Source of the DNA: Begonia masoniana
Taxonomy: Eukaryota; Streptophyta; Magnoliopsida; Cucurbitales; Begoniaceae
Assembly: GCA_022432975.1 (NCBI GenBank)
Contig: CM039508.1
Span: forward strand, 49,813,646 to 49,877,645
Length of the DNA: 64,000 nt
Direction: 5' to 3'
The translations under genes and the position numbers were made by a program. The notes under the pieces were generated by a model, which saw only the letters and a list, made by a program, of their open reading frames with translations, was not told where the DNA came from and searched no databases. Within the stretch, counting starts at the first letter, position 1, and every line of letters starts with the position of its first letter. Of the stretch, positions 36,899 through 53,000 are shown one piece after another.

Positions 36899-37801
36899 CT
36901 ACATAAAGAGATTAAAAGCTTCGTTATAACTTCGGCTCTCTCTCTCTAATATTGGGGGATGAAATAAAATAGATAAGAAAAGTGTATAAATACAGCAGAG
37001 GAGAATGTTATCAATTATAAGCAACAACCATCACAATTTGTAACTTCAAAGATAGAGTCAATCATTCAGAATTTAGCCATAGAGGATTAGGAGCATCATA
37101 TTTGGTAAAATTAAAGGAAGACGATAACCATTGCAGCTGGTAAAGCAAGATAACAAATGTCAATTGAGATGCATAGTTTGATACTAACCTATCAGGAGTC
37201 ATCACTTAATTGTATCGACAAACATCTTTCCTAAACACCATTCTTGTTTTTATTTCAAATGATCGAAAAATGAAAACAACAATTGCAGCCATTTGTAGTT
37301 ATACATTTCCATCTAATTGCATAGGCGACAATATTTTGTTAGAAAATAAAAGAAAAGATTTCATGTTCGAATGAAACTACTGATATCTCAATCACTTAAA
37401 TTTCTAATTACAGGAGGAAACAGAACTGTGAACTGATTTTCAGAAGCATTGACTCGATAACTGCACCAAAATTTCGAAGACAAACTTATATCAATCACAT
37501 AGTAAATTGTGGAAAACGAGAAAGAGGATAAATCTTCACAATGAAATAAAGCAAAAGGCAAGAAATTGTAGACAAAAAGAAAAAAACAACAATCAGGATC
37601 GGATGGATTTCTCCATGTTCCAGTTCATCTCAGACAAAAATCACCAGAATCTGTAACCTAAGATCGAAATGTCAAATATAATTCCAAACACAAGAATCGC
37701 CATCGTCATAAATTCCCGATCACAAACGCAAAGAAAAACAATTAATCGGAACAAAAGAGTACCCGAATCAAAAAAGAGCTAAAGAGAGCAGAATAACTTA
37801 C
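36899..37801 (-). other. leader intron of the PRELI-like gene
   Basis: On the minus strand the donor CTCGTTT|GTAAGTT and acceptor CTTTATGTAG|AAGGC bracket 903 bases ending 15 bases before the ATG. The leader exon upstream (to about 37,860) is purine-rich. I see no other gene inside. Confidence 0.6.
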
Positions 37802-38029
37802 AAACGAGAAGAACTCGCTCAGCGTCGCAGAGAATGAAAGAAATTTCGTCAAGATCTAAAGTAAACCCCTGAAAAAGACGGAGTCGCCACCATTACTGAA
37901 AAACAAAACAAATCTATACAATGGCTACATCTCCGTCTAGAAACTACACCCATTGCAAATGAACGGCTGTGATGCATTCAGATTTTAATCAGACGGTAGT
38001 ATATTAAATTTACTAACAAAAGAAAATTA

Positions 38030-38190
38030 TTTTTCACCCAAATTACTTACGTGTCATTTAATAATTTATATAATTAATACAATAAATTATAAATATTAAA
38101 ATTATTAAATTAATTTCACTAATTATTATTTAACATGTAAACAAATATGATTATATAATAAAATGACAGTCAATTTAACATTACTCTTGT
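38030..38190. repeat. AT-rich dispersed repeat copy
   Basis: Words in the order ACGTGTCATTTAATAATT, ATTAATACAATAAATTATAA, CACTAATTATTATTTAACAT match those at 1.4, 42.4 and 63.6 kb. The outer parts are inverted relative to each other (GTGTCATTTAATAATT and AATTATTATTTAACAT), as expected for a small inverted-repeat element. Confidence 0.5.
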
Positions 38191-38293
38191 ACAATTGTTC
38201 TGAAAAATAATCGAACGAACAATAACTTCAACAATTACGAAAATAGCTTCAAAATGTGAATCATATTGTAATTAATTGTGGTATTAAAAATAG

Positions 38294-38415
38294 ACGATCG
38301 ATCGGCTACCAAAATGCTAGCCGATCGATCGGCTGAAATGACCGATCGATCGACTGTTGATGTTTTAAGCGAGCGTTCTAGAATTTCCAGAACACTGGCC
38401 GATCGATCGGCTGTT
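38294..38415. repeat. cluster of CGATCGATCG palindromes
   Basis: Four copies of an 8-10-bp self-complementary core, CGATCGATCG, at about 38,294, 38,321, 38,342 and 38,400; the second is the perfect palindrome AGCCGATCGATCGGCT. Spacing is irregular (21-58 bases). Resembles short direct-repeat arrays in some Copia LTRs, but no element ends were found. Confidence 0.75.
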
Positions 38416-38519
38416 GATAAATGGGCAATTATGCCTTTTGGCTGTGACCGAGTCGCTGGCCAATGTTTTCCTAACTTTCCGACAATTTCAATGACCATAG
38501 ACTTCGATTAAGGGTTTTA

Positions 38520-39489
38520 AAAGTCAAATTTACTTAATGTTCAAAAATAAAAAAATTTACGAGAATTTTAAGGTATAGGAAATTGGGTAATATAAAAGAA
38601 AGATGATTATTCTTAATAGCATCATATAGTTTGTCACACATCAAAAATGTCGTACGGACTAGTGTTTAAGAAAAATAAATTATTTTGACTATTGTTTAAG
38701 AACATTGAACTTACAAATCATGCTCTTGTTGGATAAATTTTTATTACATTAGTGGACCTACGTATATTATGTATTATACGTATATTAGTCCCTCTGATCT
38801 TATATTGATTGGTTGGCTGACGAAATTTTTACATATACTCCTGTTAATTATAACAAATTTTGAATGATATAAAGTTATGGTTATAATGACAATAATATAT
38901 ATAGTTCAAGTTGAAGACTATTAGATATAATTTCATTAAATCATATTATAAACCACAAGATTATTTAAAACCCGCTAAAAGTGATTAACTGCGAATTATA
39001 TTATTGAGATAAAGTTCTAATTTGTCTATTTTGGGATGGATGAAAATGGAAATTACAAAAAAAAAAAAAAAGTGAACAAAATAGTTATGATCCTTATTTA
39101 AATAGTTATGATTCATAGTTTACCTTCTATATCTACATTTTAATGTTATCTCCTGACACCATACTCATTATTGACATAATACTCATGACGTGGAATCCAA
39201 ATTTTTTTAGTACAATATTATCTAGTTTGAGTCGGAGCTCTCACAAATTTATTCTTGGATTTAATTCAAAAAATGTTGCACTAAGTATGGAGAAGAGATA
39301 TGTTACCTTAAAACGAGTTTAAGATAATGAGTTTTTGATTATGTTTAATTATAATGTGTTTACATAAATACATCTTTATAGAGTGATGGATGATGAAACT
39401 TAAAGAATAAATATTTTTGCAAATATCTAAATTGAGAATGCCATTGAAAAAGGGTATTTAGTACTAATGAAGTTTATCAAGTGTGTAAT
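38520..39489. other. AT-rich spacer
   Basis: Very low GC, an A run at about 39,057-39,071. No gene or element recognised. Confidence 0.3.
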
Positions 39490-40620
39490 AGCTAAAAGAA
39501 AGAAAACTCAGCTTGGAGTGCTTCAAGTGTCGACCAACTTCTGAAGGAATTGAGACAGAGGAAATTCGACTAATTCGAGTGTCGACCTCAAGAGCAAATA
39601 GAAGCACAACAAGTGTCGACCGATAAATGCAAGTGTCAACCAAACTTCTGAAGGAATGGAGACATAGAAAATTTGACTAATTCGAGTGTTGACCCCAAAT
39701 GCTAGTGTCGACCCGAAGAGCAAATAGAAGCAAAACAAGTGTCGACCGATAAATGAAAGTGTCGACCGAACTTGTGAAGAAATGGAGACAAAGAAGAATC
39801 TAGCGTCGACCCTGGTGCAAACAGGCTAAATCAAGTGTCGATCTGATTTTACAAGTATCGATACTTGAATACAAAGAAGTCTGATGTGTCGACCACAGTT
39901 TTGAAGATTTCAACTGAAACATATTTAAACAGACAAATTAGCTAACTCCAACGGTAACAAAGTGTCGACCCATGTTCCAAGGTGTCGACCAGATCTATTC
40001 TCAACGGTCTTTTTTCTATACTCAACGGTAACAAGGTGTCAACTAATGGCAAGATAGATCGACCACTTGATGACATAATTTAAAAAGAGTATAAATTGAA
40101 GAATGAAGTTTTTGAGAAATATACACCGCTGATCAAACATAGTTTTTCTCTAAACTTTCAAGTGCGTTCATTGGTGACTAATCTTCAATCCTCCACTTCT
40201 CTCAAAGATCAAACACTTGAGATTTATTTATTGAGAGAGTGTGTTTTTAGCTTTACTCAAAACTTTACTTGGAGATTGTAAAAGGGTGAATCTCTTCGAG
40301 TGAGATTGTAAAGGCAATTGATTAACGCCCGTGAAGTTCAATCAAGATTCTCGTGGAAAAGAAGATAAGAATCTTCAAGGGAAGTCCTTGGAGCTCGGAC
40401 GTAAGCAAGGTTGGCCGAACCGCGTAAACGATCTCAGTGTCAATTTATCTTTTCCCTTAACTCTTTACTTATTTATGATTGCATTCATTTCTTCAACTTA
40501 ATTTGATATCATTAAGTTTACACTATTTAGAGTAAATAATTAATTTGATTGTGATCACAATTAATAAGGATAATAGGAAGCGAAAAACTTAATTCATCCC
40601 CCTCTTAGGTAAAAACGATC
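39490..40620 (+). mobile_element. Copia-like LTR remnant with GTCGACC array
   Basis: The 5' half carries about 16 exact or degenerate GTGTCGACC words (39,527-40,066). The 3' half has typical Copia R-U5 prose: GAGATTGTAAAAGGG, CGTAAGCAAGGTTGGCCGAA with CCGCGTAAACGATCTCAGTG, then a T-rich stretch and AATTCATCCCCCTCTTAGG, which normally sits just inside or after the LTR. No matching target duplication was found, so the limits are approximate and it may be a fragment. Confidence 0.6.
39527..39800 (+). repeat. tandem units of about 110-125 bp within the array
   Basis: The string ACTTCTGAAGGAAT...GAGACA, then ATTCGAGTGT, then AGAGCAAATAGAAGCA, then AAGTGTCGACCGATAAATG appears at about 39,537-39,634 and again at about 39,645-39,757, with a third partial unit from about 39,767. 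Units differ by substitutions and small indels, so the duplication is not recent. Confidence 0.75.
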
Positions 40621-41940
40621 ATACAAGATATTCTTAAAAATCATTTATTTTTCATTCTTCCAAGCAATGTGGAATTGTGCATCTCTATTGATATAGGTGG
40701 AGTCCACACAATTAACAAAATATTTGATCATTTTTTGTCATCACAAGGTTGGATGCCACACATTAATTGATACCATTTGTGTCTAACGTTAACTATTGAT
40801 AACTTATTTCAATTATTAATAAATTAATGAATAACACGTAAATGTCACATCAATATATATGACTATAGTCTATCATTACCCATATATCAAAGAGAACAAT
40901 ATTCAATCGTAATGAAAGACTAATTGAAATTACATATACTAGACTATTGTTTCATAAAGTCGCTTCAAAGTTTGTTTATTCTCTCAATAACTTGATGGAG
41001 ATAATAGTTTTGGGGTTAAGGATAAAGGAATACATATTTAATAACTAAGGATATAATGTTACTACATCTCTATTGTTTCTATTATTGTGTGTTTATTTTA
41101 CCCTTATTTATGTATATGTGTTCTTTATTATTGCATAGTTAGTGTTTTGTCCATTAAAGTTATTTTGTGTTTGTACATTTGTTTATGATCTTATCTTTTA
41201 TTTTAATATTTATTCTATTAATGAGATGATTAATGATCCATAGATATTTGAAAAAAAAAAATTAACATTTGTACATTTTTTATTTGCATAAAAAGTGCAC
41301 GTTAAACGTCAATAAAATTTGTCACGTAATCTTCTCTGTTCAGGGTTTAGAGAGAAACAAGTTATTCGAGAATTTGGCTTTTGGAGTTTGGTATCTTCAC
41401 CAAAATCATTTCATACATTGAGTTTTCTAACTTTTTCTCTTTGAAAATCATTTAAATTGTTGAAAGTGTTGTATCGGAGTTGTCTTTCTGAAACTTGCCC
41501 AACAGAGAATATCACGTAAAAAAAACGTAATTTTTTGGCAGTAGTTCAATGACTTTATTTACCCTAAAAATAAAGACAAACACATAAATTGCAATAAATT
41601 TTAAATTGTAATAAAGGCTTAATTTAGATGAAATTATGAGATTAAATGCAATTAATTTGTCTCAATTAATAAGAATGTTTTAATAAATTAAAATTAAAAT
41701 ACATAATATTAAGAATTAATAAAGGAAATAGAAAGATAGGTTTGATTTCGAGGCGACACAATGACTTTCCCGGTGTTTCCTCCCACCTTTTATTGGAAAC
41801 TCTCCATTTTCCTCTTGATCTTCGTGTTCTTCTTTTCCCCTAAACACCCCCTATACTTCATTATATTTACTTTGCTTACCCTTTATTGTATTTACCTTCT
41901 TTTCTAGATAAATCTACCAACAAGGAAGTAGGAGTGAAGC
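40621..41940. other. intergenic, no gene seen
   Basis: AT-rich sequence without a conserved reading frame. Short fragments may be degraded retroelement, but none has defined ends. Confidence 0.3.
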
Positions 41941-41944
41941 ATAA

Positions 41945-42300
41945 ATTTTGAGTAGGGTGGAATTGGCCCGGTTCGGTTCGGTTCCATCTCTGATTGAAAT
42001 TGAATTGATTGGTTTGGTTTTATATTTTTAAAAACTGAAATCTGAACCAATCGACCTTTGATTTTTAAAACTGATATTTTTATTTTTGCTCAATTCAAAT
42101 TTATTTTTTATTTTTTTCCGATTGTCTAGTTTAAACTCGGTTTTGATCTGTTTAGTTATATGATTTGTAATTTCCAATATACAAATTTAAAAAATTATAA
42201 ATTCGGTTCTAGTCGGTTTTTGAAAGAAGGAACCGAGAATCGAATAGAAACTCTCAGCTCGATTCCATAATCGGTTTTAGAGTAATTGAAACCAAACTTA
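41945..42300. repeat. CGGTTCGGTT-rich repeat
   Basis: Starts GGCCCGGTTCGGTTCGGTTC and repeats CGGTT-like words up to about 42,282, with complementary words (AACCGAGAATCGAAT) near the right end. A related short block lies at 57,857-57,925 (ACCGAACCC...TCGGTTCG). Sequences of this kind are dispersed in many plant genomes; I do not assign a class. Confidence 0.45.
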
Positions 42301-42364
42301 ATTTTGAGGGTAATTTTGTGAAATTCTCCCTCTTCGCAGAGAAAAGAATCTTGCAGGATACATT

Positions 42365-42545
42365 ATTACATAAGTAACACTACATTTATTCTCTTATTCT
42401 ACTTTTTAAATATACTTTTGACGTGTCAAAAAATAATTTGTACAATTAATATAAAAAACATAAATAATTAATTTATTACATTTAATACACAATCATTTTT
42501 TGACACGGCAACAAACATATTTAGAGAGCATTATTCTTTATTATA
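42365..42545. repeat. MITE-like element, best-preserved copy
   Basis: Inverted arms TTTGACGTGTCAAAAAATAA (about 42,416) and CATTTTTTGACACGGCA (about 42,493) surround an AT-rich core (CAATTAATATAAAAAACATA). The left part aligns base for base, with substitutions, to 63,585-63,670. The arms and common length of about 180 bases suggest a non-autonomous DNA element. Confidence 0.55.
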
Positions 42546-45314
42546 TTCATGTTTCAAATTTATTTTTAAAATATCATTATTTGGAATTAGAAACCCTACT
42601 ATTATTGATGTTATACTTAAAAAAATTAGATTTTGTAATTTTATATCATGCAATATTAAAGTTTTGATAAAATTTGTTTGGTTAAGTCCACCCGATTCGT
42701 CGCTTCGGTTTCGGCGAAAAATGCTCAAAATTGAACCGCTACATCAATTAACTTGTCGCATTTTTCTTGTCATGGTTTTAAATTATCTTTCCCACAAATA
42801 ATTTATCATACATATATAAGTAACTTAACATATATAACGTTGAATGAAAATTTGACACGTCGGAGTTTAACATAAGAACTAATTTGAATTATATAAGAGA
42901 TTAGTAATAATAAGAGTGTAATTAGTCATAAATTAAGCAAATGGAAGAGGCAGTGGTCAAAGTTGTTGACCCAGAGGGGTAGTGTGTTTTTTTGTGCCAA
43001 GGAAGCATGCAGACCGGATAATTGGCCACTCAGGATCTGCAATTTACTGACACGTGTCAGTCACATTCCTTTGAACGTGGTCGCAGAACCTGAATCGGCG
43101 TGAGAGACTGTGAGTCGTCTGATTCATTGTTCCACCGCCATTGGCCGGCGTCGTTGCACTCCTCCTATTTACCACATTTTCCCAGAATTCTAGTGAGAGA
43201 GAATGCTGAAGAGAGAGAGAGAGAGGTGTCATTTTTGGGTCATGAGTGTTACACTTCCACAATCCCAGTGTATTGTATTCGAGTGGTAAGTTTATCTAAA
43301 TATTTTTCCTTTTTTGATCGCTTTCTTTGTGCTATTTGGATCGAAAGTCCAAGTTTCTGACTTTCTCTCTCTAACTCTTCTTCTTCTTCTCTCTCTTCTT
43401 CGTCTTCTGATACTTCTGTTTTAAAAGTTTGGTATTAGGGTCTGTGGAGATGGGGTGAAAGGGTTGAAGACAGCGAGAGACGTGGGGTTTGCCTCCTTAT
43501 CAAGCTACATTTTAGTCAATCTACACTTTTATATTAATATACAACACAAGAATTTTATGGGAACTGGGTCATAAAGAAATAGAAGGTACTTCTCTCTCCC
43601 CTCTCTCTCTCTCTCTCTTATTTTTGACCATTTTCCTGAAATCTGAAAATATTTAAAAAATATAAAAATAAAGCCAATCTCTAAAGTAATCTCTTACTAT
43701 CATCCTTAAGTTTTTTAGAAATCGTCCATCAAAATTATTTTATATTTGTAAATAATGACCATCCAAGACATGGGTCTATTGCTGATGCTAAGTGTTCAAC
43801 CTTCTCTTTAGTTAGGGATCTGTGAAGCGTATATTAAGATAAGTAATAAGCTGATCGATGAACTGCTCTACCTATTCTCCTCTGAAGTAGCTCAACAGCT
43901 AGTTTTGGGCTAAAATTTGCAGGCATCTCTGCTAAATTTAAACACGATCTTTGGAAATCTTTTTTAGATTTATTTTTTGTACCAGTCCCGTGTAATTAAC
44001 TCATGCGTAATTGACTAACTTTGAACACCTGAATATATTAAGAATAAGAGTTTTACAGTCTGACATCTGAAGGAATAAGTTAATGGGTAAAGATTAAAGT
44101 TATGATCTGAAGTAGTAATTGGTCTTCTTTTGACACCCAACCGACGTGAATGGAAGACGAACAAGGGTGAAGTGAGATAAACAAACAAGAATTAGATCAG
44201 TTTATATTAAACAATTCCAACCTGTTTCACCCTTTTTGACGGGTGCGAAATCCAAGTAGGTGGTCAACGGAGTTCTACGTGGGGGAGCTAAACTGAATCA
44301 TTCATTTTTCTTAACTCTGGTTTGAAATCCCATATTTTTACTCTGTTTTTCGTTTAAATTATTGATTAGAGAGTTTAATAAGAAGCTCTGACTCTCTGTC
44401 GCGTTGGTATGTATTCATTTTTATTTGTATTTTTCGGATTTTCATGGTTTTTAACACAAAAATATTGCATGTCCGTACGTATGAAGTTTTAACACATGCA
44501 AAAACTCGGGGATCCGCGAACTCAGTCTCTTTTCTCTGAGTTTGCTCAGTCACCAGATCTTCTATGGTTTGTGGGTTTGATCGTCTACCCTCTAAAGCCT
44601 TCTCATATTTAATCTTTCATTCTCTTTTAGAGAGAGAGTGAGAAAGAGATTACGTGGAGCTTCAATATTGAGGGTAGGAAATGAATTCTCGGGTATGGGC
44701 ATGCTGGGCTTTTAGGGTTCATGAAATACACAGATCGAGAACGAGAATTCCGATATACCAAGAAATATGAGAGAGAGAGAGAGAGAGTTAAAGGTTGGAT
44801 TTTTCCAGTTGGATTTGAGGGTTTGTCGTGGCTAAGAGTCAGAAGGAGATCAACTCGTAGTTTGCTACGACACCCGTGCCCTTCTACAATATGTTATGAT
44901 AAACATGCTTATGTATTATAATTTGTTTAGACATCTCATTTTGTACATTTTATTTTAACCTGTCTGCGACGGTGGGTGTCAGACAACCCTAGATAATAAA
45001 TATATATAGTATAGGAGTGAGACAAGAACTCGACAATACGTGAGAGAGAGAGAGATGGAGAGATATAGAGAGAGAAAGAGAGCAAACTTGTTTAAGTACC
45101 TCCCATCCTTCCTCAAAATTTCTTTCAGTCTCTCCTGCTGTTTTTTGGAAACCCTAGTGATCAGATGGGTAAACCCTTCTACTTTCTTTTTAAGCAATTC
45201 CAAGCTTTAGGTAATCGCCATGGATGTTTATTTTTTCCAGTCGATTCTTTTTTGCAGGGAATTTCTGCTTCGATGTATTACAATAACAGCATTTCAGATT
45301 GATTATATATAAAA
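42546..45314 (+). promoter_or_regulatory. upstream region of the PLETHORA gene
   Basis: 2.8 kb upstream of the PLETHORA start codon with no other convincing gene. Several GA/CT microsatellites (about 43,208-43,225, 43,599-43,618, 44,769-44,787, 45,042-45,085), typical of plant leaders, suggest that the transcript begins within the last 350 bases. Two short reading frames (43,100-43,360; 44,721-44,921) run through these purine tracts and look spurious. Confidence 0.4.
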
Positions 45315-48863
<3,549 letters not shown>

Positions 48864-51391
48864 TGTAATGGTTCGAACTTTTATTACATTTTGGTCAAAG
48901 ATGTATTTGTGGATATTTATATATATGAATGATATATAAATATAAGTGATAAAAGATGAAATTGGATTATACTAAAGTGTAGCTCGGTAAATAAGAAACA
49001 AGAAATTTAAAAGAATCATAAAGTAAGATGTATAAATATTTAGGTGGGTCCCATGAAAGTTGAAAAGTATGAATAAACATGATATATGTGGCATAGTTGA
49101 AAAGTCAAACTTATGAGGTTAAATGGGTCAATTAGTGTTGAGGCTTAGAATGTGATCCATTTATAATTTGGAGAGGTTTTACGAGGATTATGTGGTTGAG
49201 ACAAAAAAGGAAGGAAATTTTTATTTAATTAGGAGTGAGAAAAATGAGAATTTTTAGAGTATAAGGTTGTGTGGTGAGTCACACCACTCATAAGATGACA
49301 CCTCATCTTTTCTTATCCCTATTTTAATAAACCTCTTTTAACTAAAGGTAATCCTCATTTTAGGATCCAAAAGAAACCCACTCAGATTTTTGAAGGAAAT
49401 ATTTAGTTTTTTTAAGGGTTTATCAAGTTTATGGGTTAAAGGTGGGAGAGTTGATTGTATATGGTGCTCGAAAATTGGATTTGTTGTTCAACTTTTCCGC
49501 TTATATGATGTAAAGTCTTGTTGTAAGCTTATAGTTGGGATTACAAATGGAAGAAATTGTTAATTTATTGATGTTTGGGCATATATAATAAGTAGGTTCC
49601 AAAATTGTGAAAAATAGGGACAGTCTCGGTTTTTGTATAGTTAGCCCAACCTAATAGTTTTCAGTTGTTAAATGATTTTGACATCTTAAAGTAGACTTAT
49701 TGTGTGAAATATGAGCTTTGGAATTGATGCAATTGGTTAAGTATATTTAACGATATGATTTTTCAAAGTAAAGACAAAAACTATAAAGAGTATTCTGGAT
49801 AGTTTCGAATAAGTATACACACACACATTGAATTATGAATTTTTGAAGTCAATGCAACATATTGGTCATATTCCGATTTTAATCCAAGAGATGGTTAAAT
49901 TGGTTATATTATGCTCAGAACCATTATGATTTGGATGTTAATTGTGTAATGCATGTGTTATAGGTTTTCAAGTTACAAGGATTATTAATCAAGTTGCTAT
50001 AAATTGTGCTAAGAACATAAGATAAGTAAATCTATCATTTAGAATAGTTAGTTTATGCTTTATTACATTATTAGGTGGAGATAATTTAAATTTCTGCCTT
50101 AGTTCTGGATATGTTTAGAAATTATTATGATTAGTTGAAATTGGATGAATTGAAGTAATTAATTGATATCGTTTTATACAAATTGGATAATGAATTGTGA
50201 AAATTGTTTATTTCTGATTTTATTGAAATATTAAAACGTAAAATTTTGAAAACGAGGTTTACGTTGACTTGAACATATTGGTTTTAATTATCAACTGCAT
50301 GAGTGGGTTGCGTTATTTCAAATGTGCATAGCATTGACTTTATAAATATTTGCATTTTAGGAAGGAGGAAATTGAAAGTCTTGGTAACATAGGAACCCAA
50401 TAGACTGGACTTGCTTGTTCATGTGCGATAATTATGACTATGAAACTGAGTAGGAGATTAACTATATGTCCTCCTTAGGTTGAAAGTCTCTAAACCTCGA
50501 GAGGGAGCAATGCAAGAAGGCTTCTACAACTCTATCGGAGAAAGCTCAGGAACTTGTAGGAGTGTGTGATGGTCATATATGATCGGTTTAGAGTGAATTG
50601 TATCTTGACATTTACAATTGAATGTTAAGAGCTGCTTTGGAAAAATTGATTAAAAAAAAGGTTTTAAATCGTGCAAATTTATTTATATTTGCATTAGATT
50701 GATTTAATTGTTGAAAATGGTTTGAACAATGGATGATAGATTTTTAAAAGGCTGAATACAAATTTGCATACATTTTATAAAAATGACATGGATTTCAAAG
50801 CATAATTGTATTAAAAAATTTGGATTTCAAAATAATCACTGTTAGATGAAGCATGGAGAATGGACCTAGATAGTATGGATAGAGTCTGAGTTAGCTATTC
50901 AAACTGTTAGACTTATTTGCTAGGCGTAAAGCTCATTATGTGGATATCGTATATTTTTCAGATAACGAAAACGTTCACCGAGAGGGTAAAACAAAGACAA
51001 TATAAGGTTGATAAAGAGGCATAAGCGAACAATCGATGTAGATGATATTCTTTTTGAGTTGGGACCGAGTTTAGTTAGTTTTGGTAATTGTATAAACTTT
51101 TTTTGAACAGTCATGTGTGGTGACCTATAACTCTGTAATAGCTTTTGCATAATGTAAATACTCTCACAGATAATGATGTAAATATTGAAATGTATAATGT
51201 ATATATGTTAGGAATATTTATATTGTTTGGAATTTATGAAATATCTTAATTTAAGATACCAAGTTAAAGAATGGAATAGATTAAATTCAAACGGATCGAT
51301 GCAAGTGAGTTCAGAGGACTCCGCTTCCCACCTCAGGAATCCTGTAGAGCCCGTCAGGGTCCGGTTCTGGGAAAGGAATCAGGTCCTGACA
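48864..51391 (+). mobile_element. solo LTR A (Ty3/gypsy-like) in the eIF3c remnant
   Basis: 2,528 bp from TGTAATGGTTCGAAC to GGAATCAGGTCCTGACA, the TGTA...TGACA ends usual for large plant gypsy LTRs. The flanking 5-mers are TAGTG (48,859-48,863) and GAGTG (51,392-51,396), one mismatch. The insertion point is confirmed by the host gene: minus-strand eIF3c reads ...SRLHS up to 51,392 and ...LTFQL from 48,863, which are adjacent residues in the intact protein. No internal domain is present, so it is a solo LTR. Short frames inside have no retroviral-type protein signature. Confidence 0.88.
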
Positions 51392-51493
51392 GAGTGCAAT
51401 CTAGAATGCTCAACATTTTGGAAAACAACACGGCTACTAGGCTGATCCCAACTGGCTTGTAGCTCCTCATTGATCATCATTTTACTAACAATG
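51392..51493 (-). pseudogene. eIF3c: eIF3c remnant, short segment between two LTRs
   Basis: 102 bases on the minus strand reading [20 protein letters not shown] then [13 protein letters not shown], matching the PCI-domain region of eIF3c ([20 protein letters not shown]). It is trapped between solo LTR A and solo LTR B, and the frame is open. Confidence 0.9.
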
Positions 51494-53000
51494 TGACATG
51501 GTGGCCCTTAGAAAAAGGGCCGTGTAAACCCACAAAATTAATCAAGTTGTGCTCGGGTGTGTGATGTGTACAAAGCCAAGAAGAAAGTGTAGAAAGGAGA
51601 GGAAAATGCTACCAACAAAGCAAGGTGAAAGTGTGTGATTTGTGTCCGAGAATTGTGTGCATAATGTGGGCATGAAATATGGAAGAAAATAAAAGAAAAG
51701 ATGAAGAGAAGAAGTGTGTGTAAACCGTGGAAGAGATAATGAAATGAAGGTGAAGAAAATACAAGAAAATAAAAGTCAGTGTGTGAAGAGTGATGGTCAA
51801 TTATGTAATGGAATGAAAGTGCATGAAATGAAGAAAATGTGGAATACCCTTGGTGAACCCGGGAGCTATCTCACCTGTGCTCTCGGGTGCACATTTTCCT
51901 AGAGAAAAACGACCACCGTAGACCTAAGTTTTCTTCCTCGAAACATTAACTCTCAAGAGAGAAAAGATGAGGGAATGAATAAGAGTTCACCTAGCAACCC
52001 AAAGCTAAGGGAACAATGGATGACTTCTCCACTCGATTCAAGAATCGAGGAACACCCAAAAGGGGCTTCTAACACTTAGGTTAGGAAAATAGAAATTTCA
52101 TAAAATGGCAAAAAATTCTCTTACAAACACCAATGAAATGCTTAAATAGAAAATCCTAGGATGGATGATTAGGGTTTGGCAAAATTTGAAGATTAAATTG
52201 GAGCCATTAGATGAGGTGCAATCGGCGACCAAGGAAGCTCAAACCGTGCGCGCCAATCCATAGGCCGAGATGCGGTGCGCGATGTGATCAGCGGTGAGGA
52301 GCTGCGCGCCAAGCTGGATCCGAGGCGCCTGATCTGATGACTAGCGTTGAGGGGCGCAAGTGGGCGATCGACGGCCAAGGGGCTTGATCCGGGTGCGCCA
52401 TCTAATGGTCAGCGTTGTGATCCGTGGCGCACCAGATCAACGGCCCGATGTAGCAGCGAGCGCCTGGTGATGTTGCTGCCCGCGCGCGCCATGCCTTGCT
52501 ACCCGGTGCTGCCCACGCGTGCCAGATCAGCTCTCCAAATTGATTTGAGCCCTTGCTTGACCATTGGTTGAGATTTTGTCATGTCTTTGATCCTTGTTGC
52601 CACTAACATTTGTATCTGCAAAATCCATACCTTATAGTTGGGCTCTCCTTTGGGCTAAGGCTTGATTTGAGTCCAACTTGTTGAAGAGCTTTTCTCCTTT
52701 GATGGTTAAGTCTTCAACCTATCATCCACCATCATACATCTAGTCCTAACCACACAATCTAATGCATGATGCAAATATAAATAATTCATACAAAAAGGCT
52801 AGAGTATGCCAAATGAGTTCAAAACAAAAATTACAACAATTCATGGGCCGAGAAGACAAATTCTCATGGGCCAAGAGGTGACTCCTCCCAAGCTCCAAGT
52901 GAGGTCCTCTACAAGATCAACTCTTGCAAGAAAAGAAAAGGTAAATTCATTAGTAAAAATGTTAAGTAGATTATGGGCTTTGGGCCTCCTTGGCATATCA
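51494..53000. mobile_element. solo LTR B in the eIF3c remnant
   Basis: 1,507 bp with TG...CA ends (TGACATGGTGGCCC on the left, CTTGGCATATCA on the right) and a perfect 5-bp target duplication CAATG (51,489-51,493 and 53,001-53,005). Removing it with one copy of the duplication restores the eIF3c reading HSIVSKMM across the joint. It contains a GC-rich stretch (about 52,195-52,550) full of GCGCGCC-type words. No protein domain was recognised, so a solo LTR is the simplest reading; orientation is not determined. Confidence 0.85.

Noticed and set aside
39490..40620. Considered a CRISPR-like or satellite array because of regular GTCGACC words
   Set aside because: Spacing is irregular, the words are short and degenerate, and the downstream part reads as a Copia LTR in a plant nuclear genome.
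43100..43360. 86-codon frame upstream of PLETHORA
   Set aside because: It runs through a GA microsatellite, has no conserved features, and lies in a promoter-like region.
52193..52571. Ala/Arg-rich frames on both strands
   Set aside because: They result from the GC-rich block within solo LTR B, whose ends are fixed by target duplications; no known domain.
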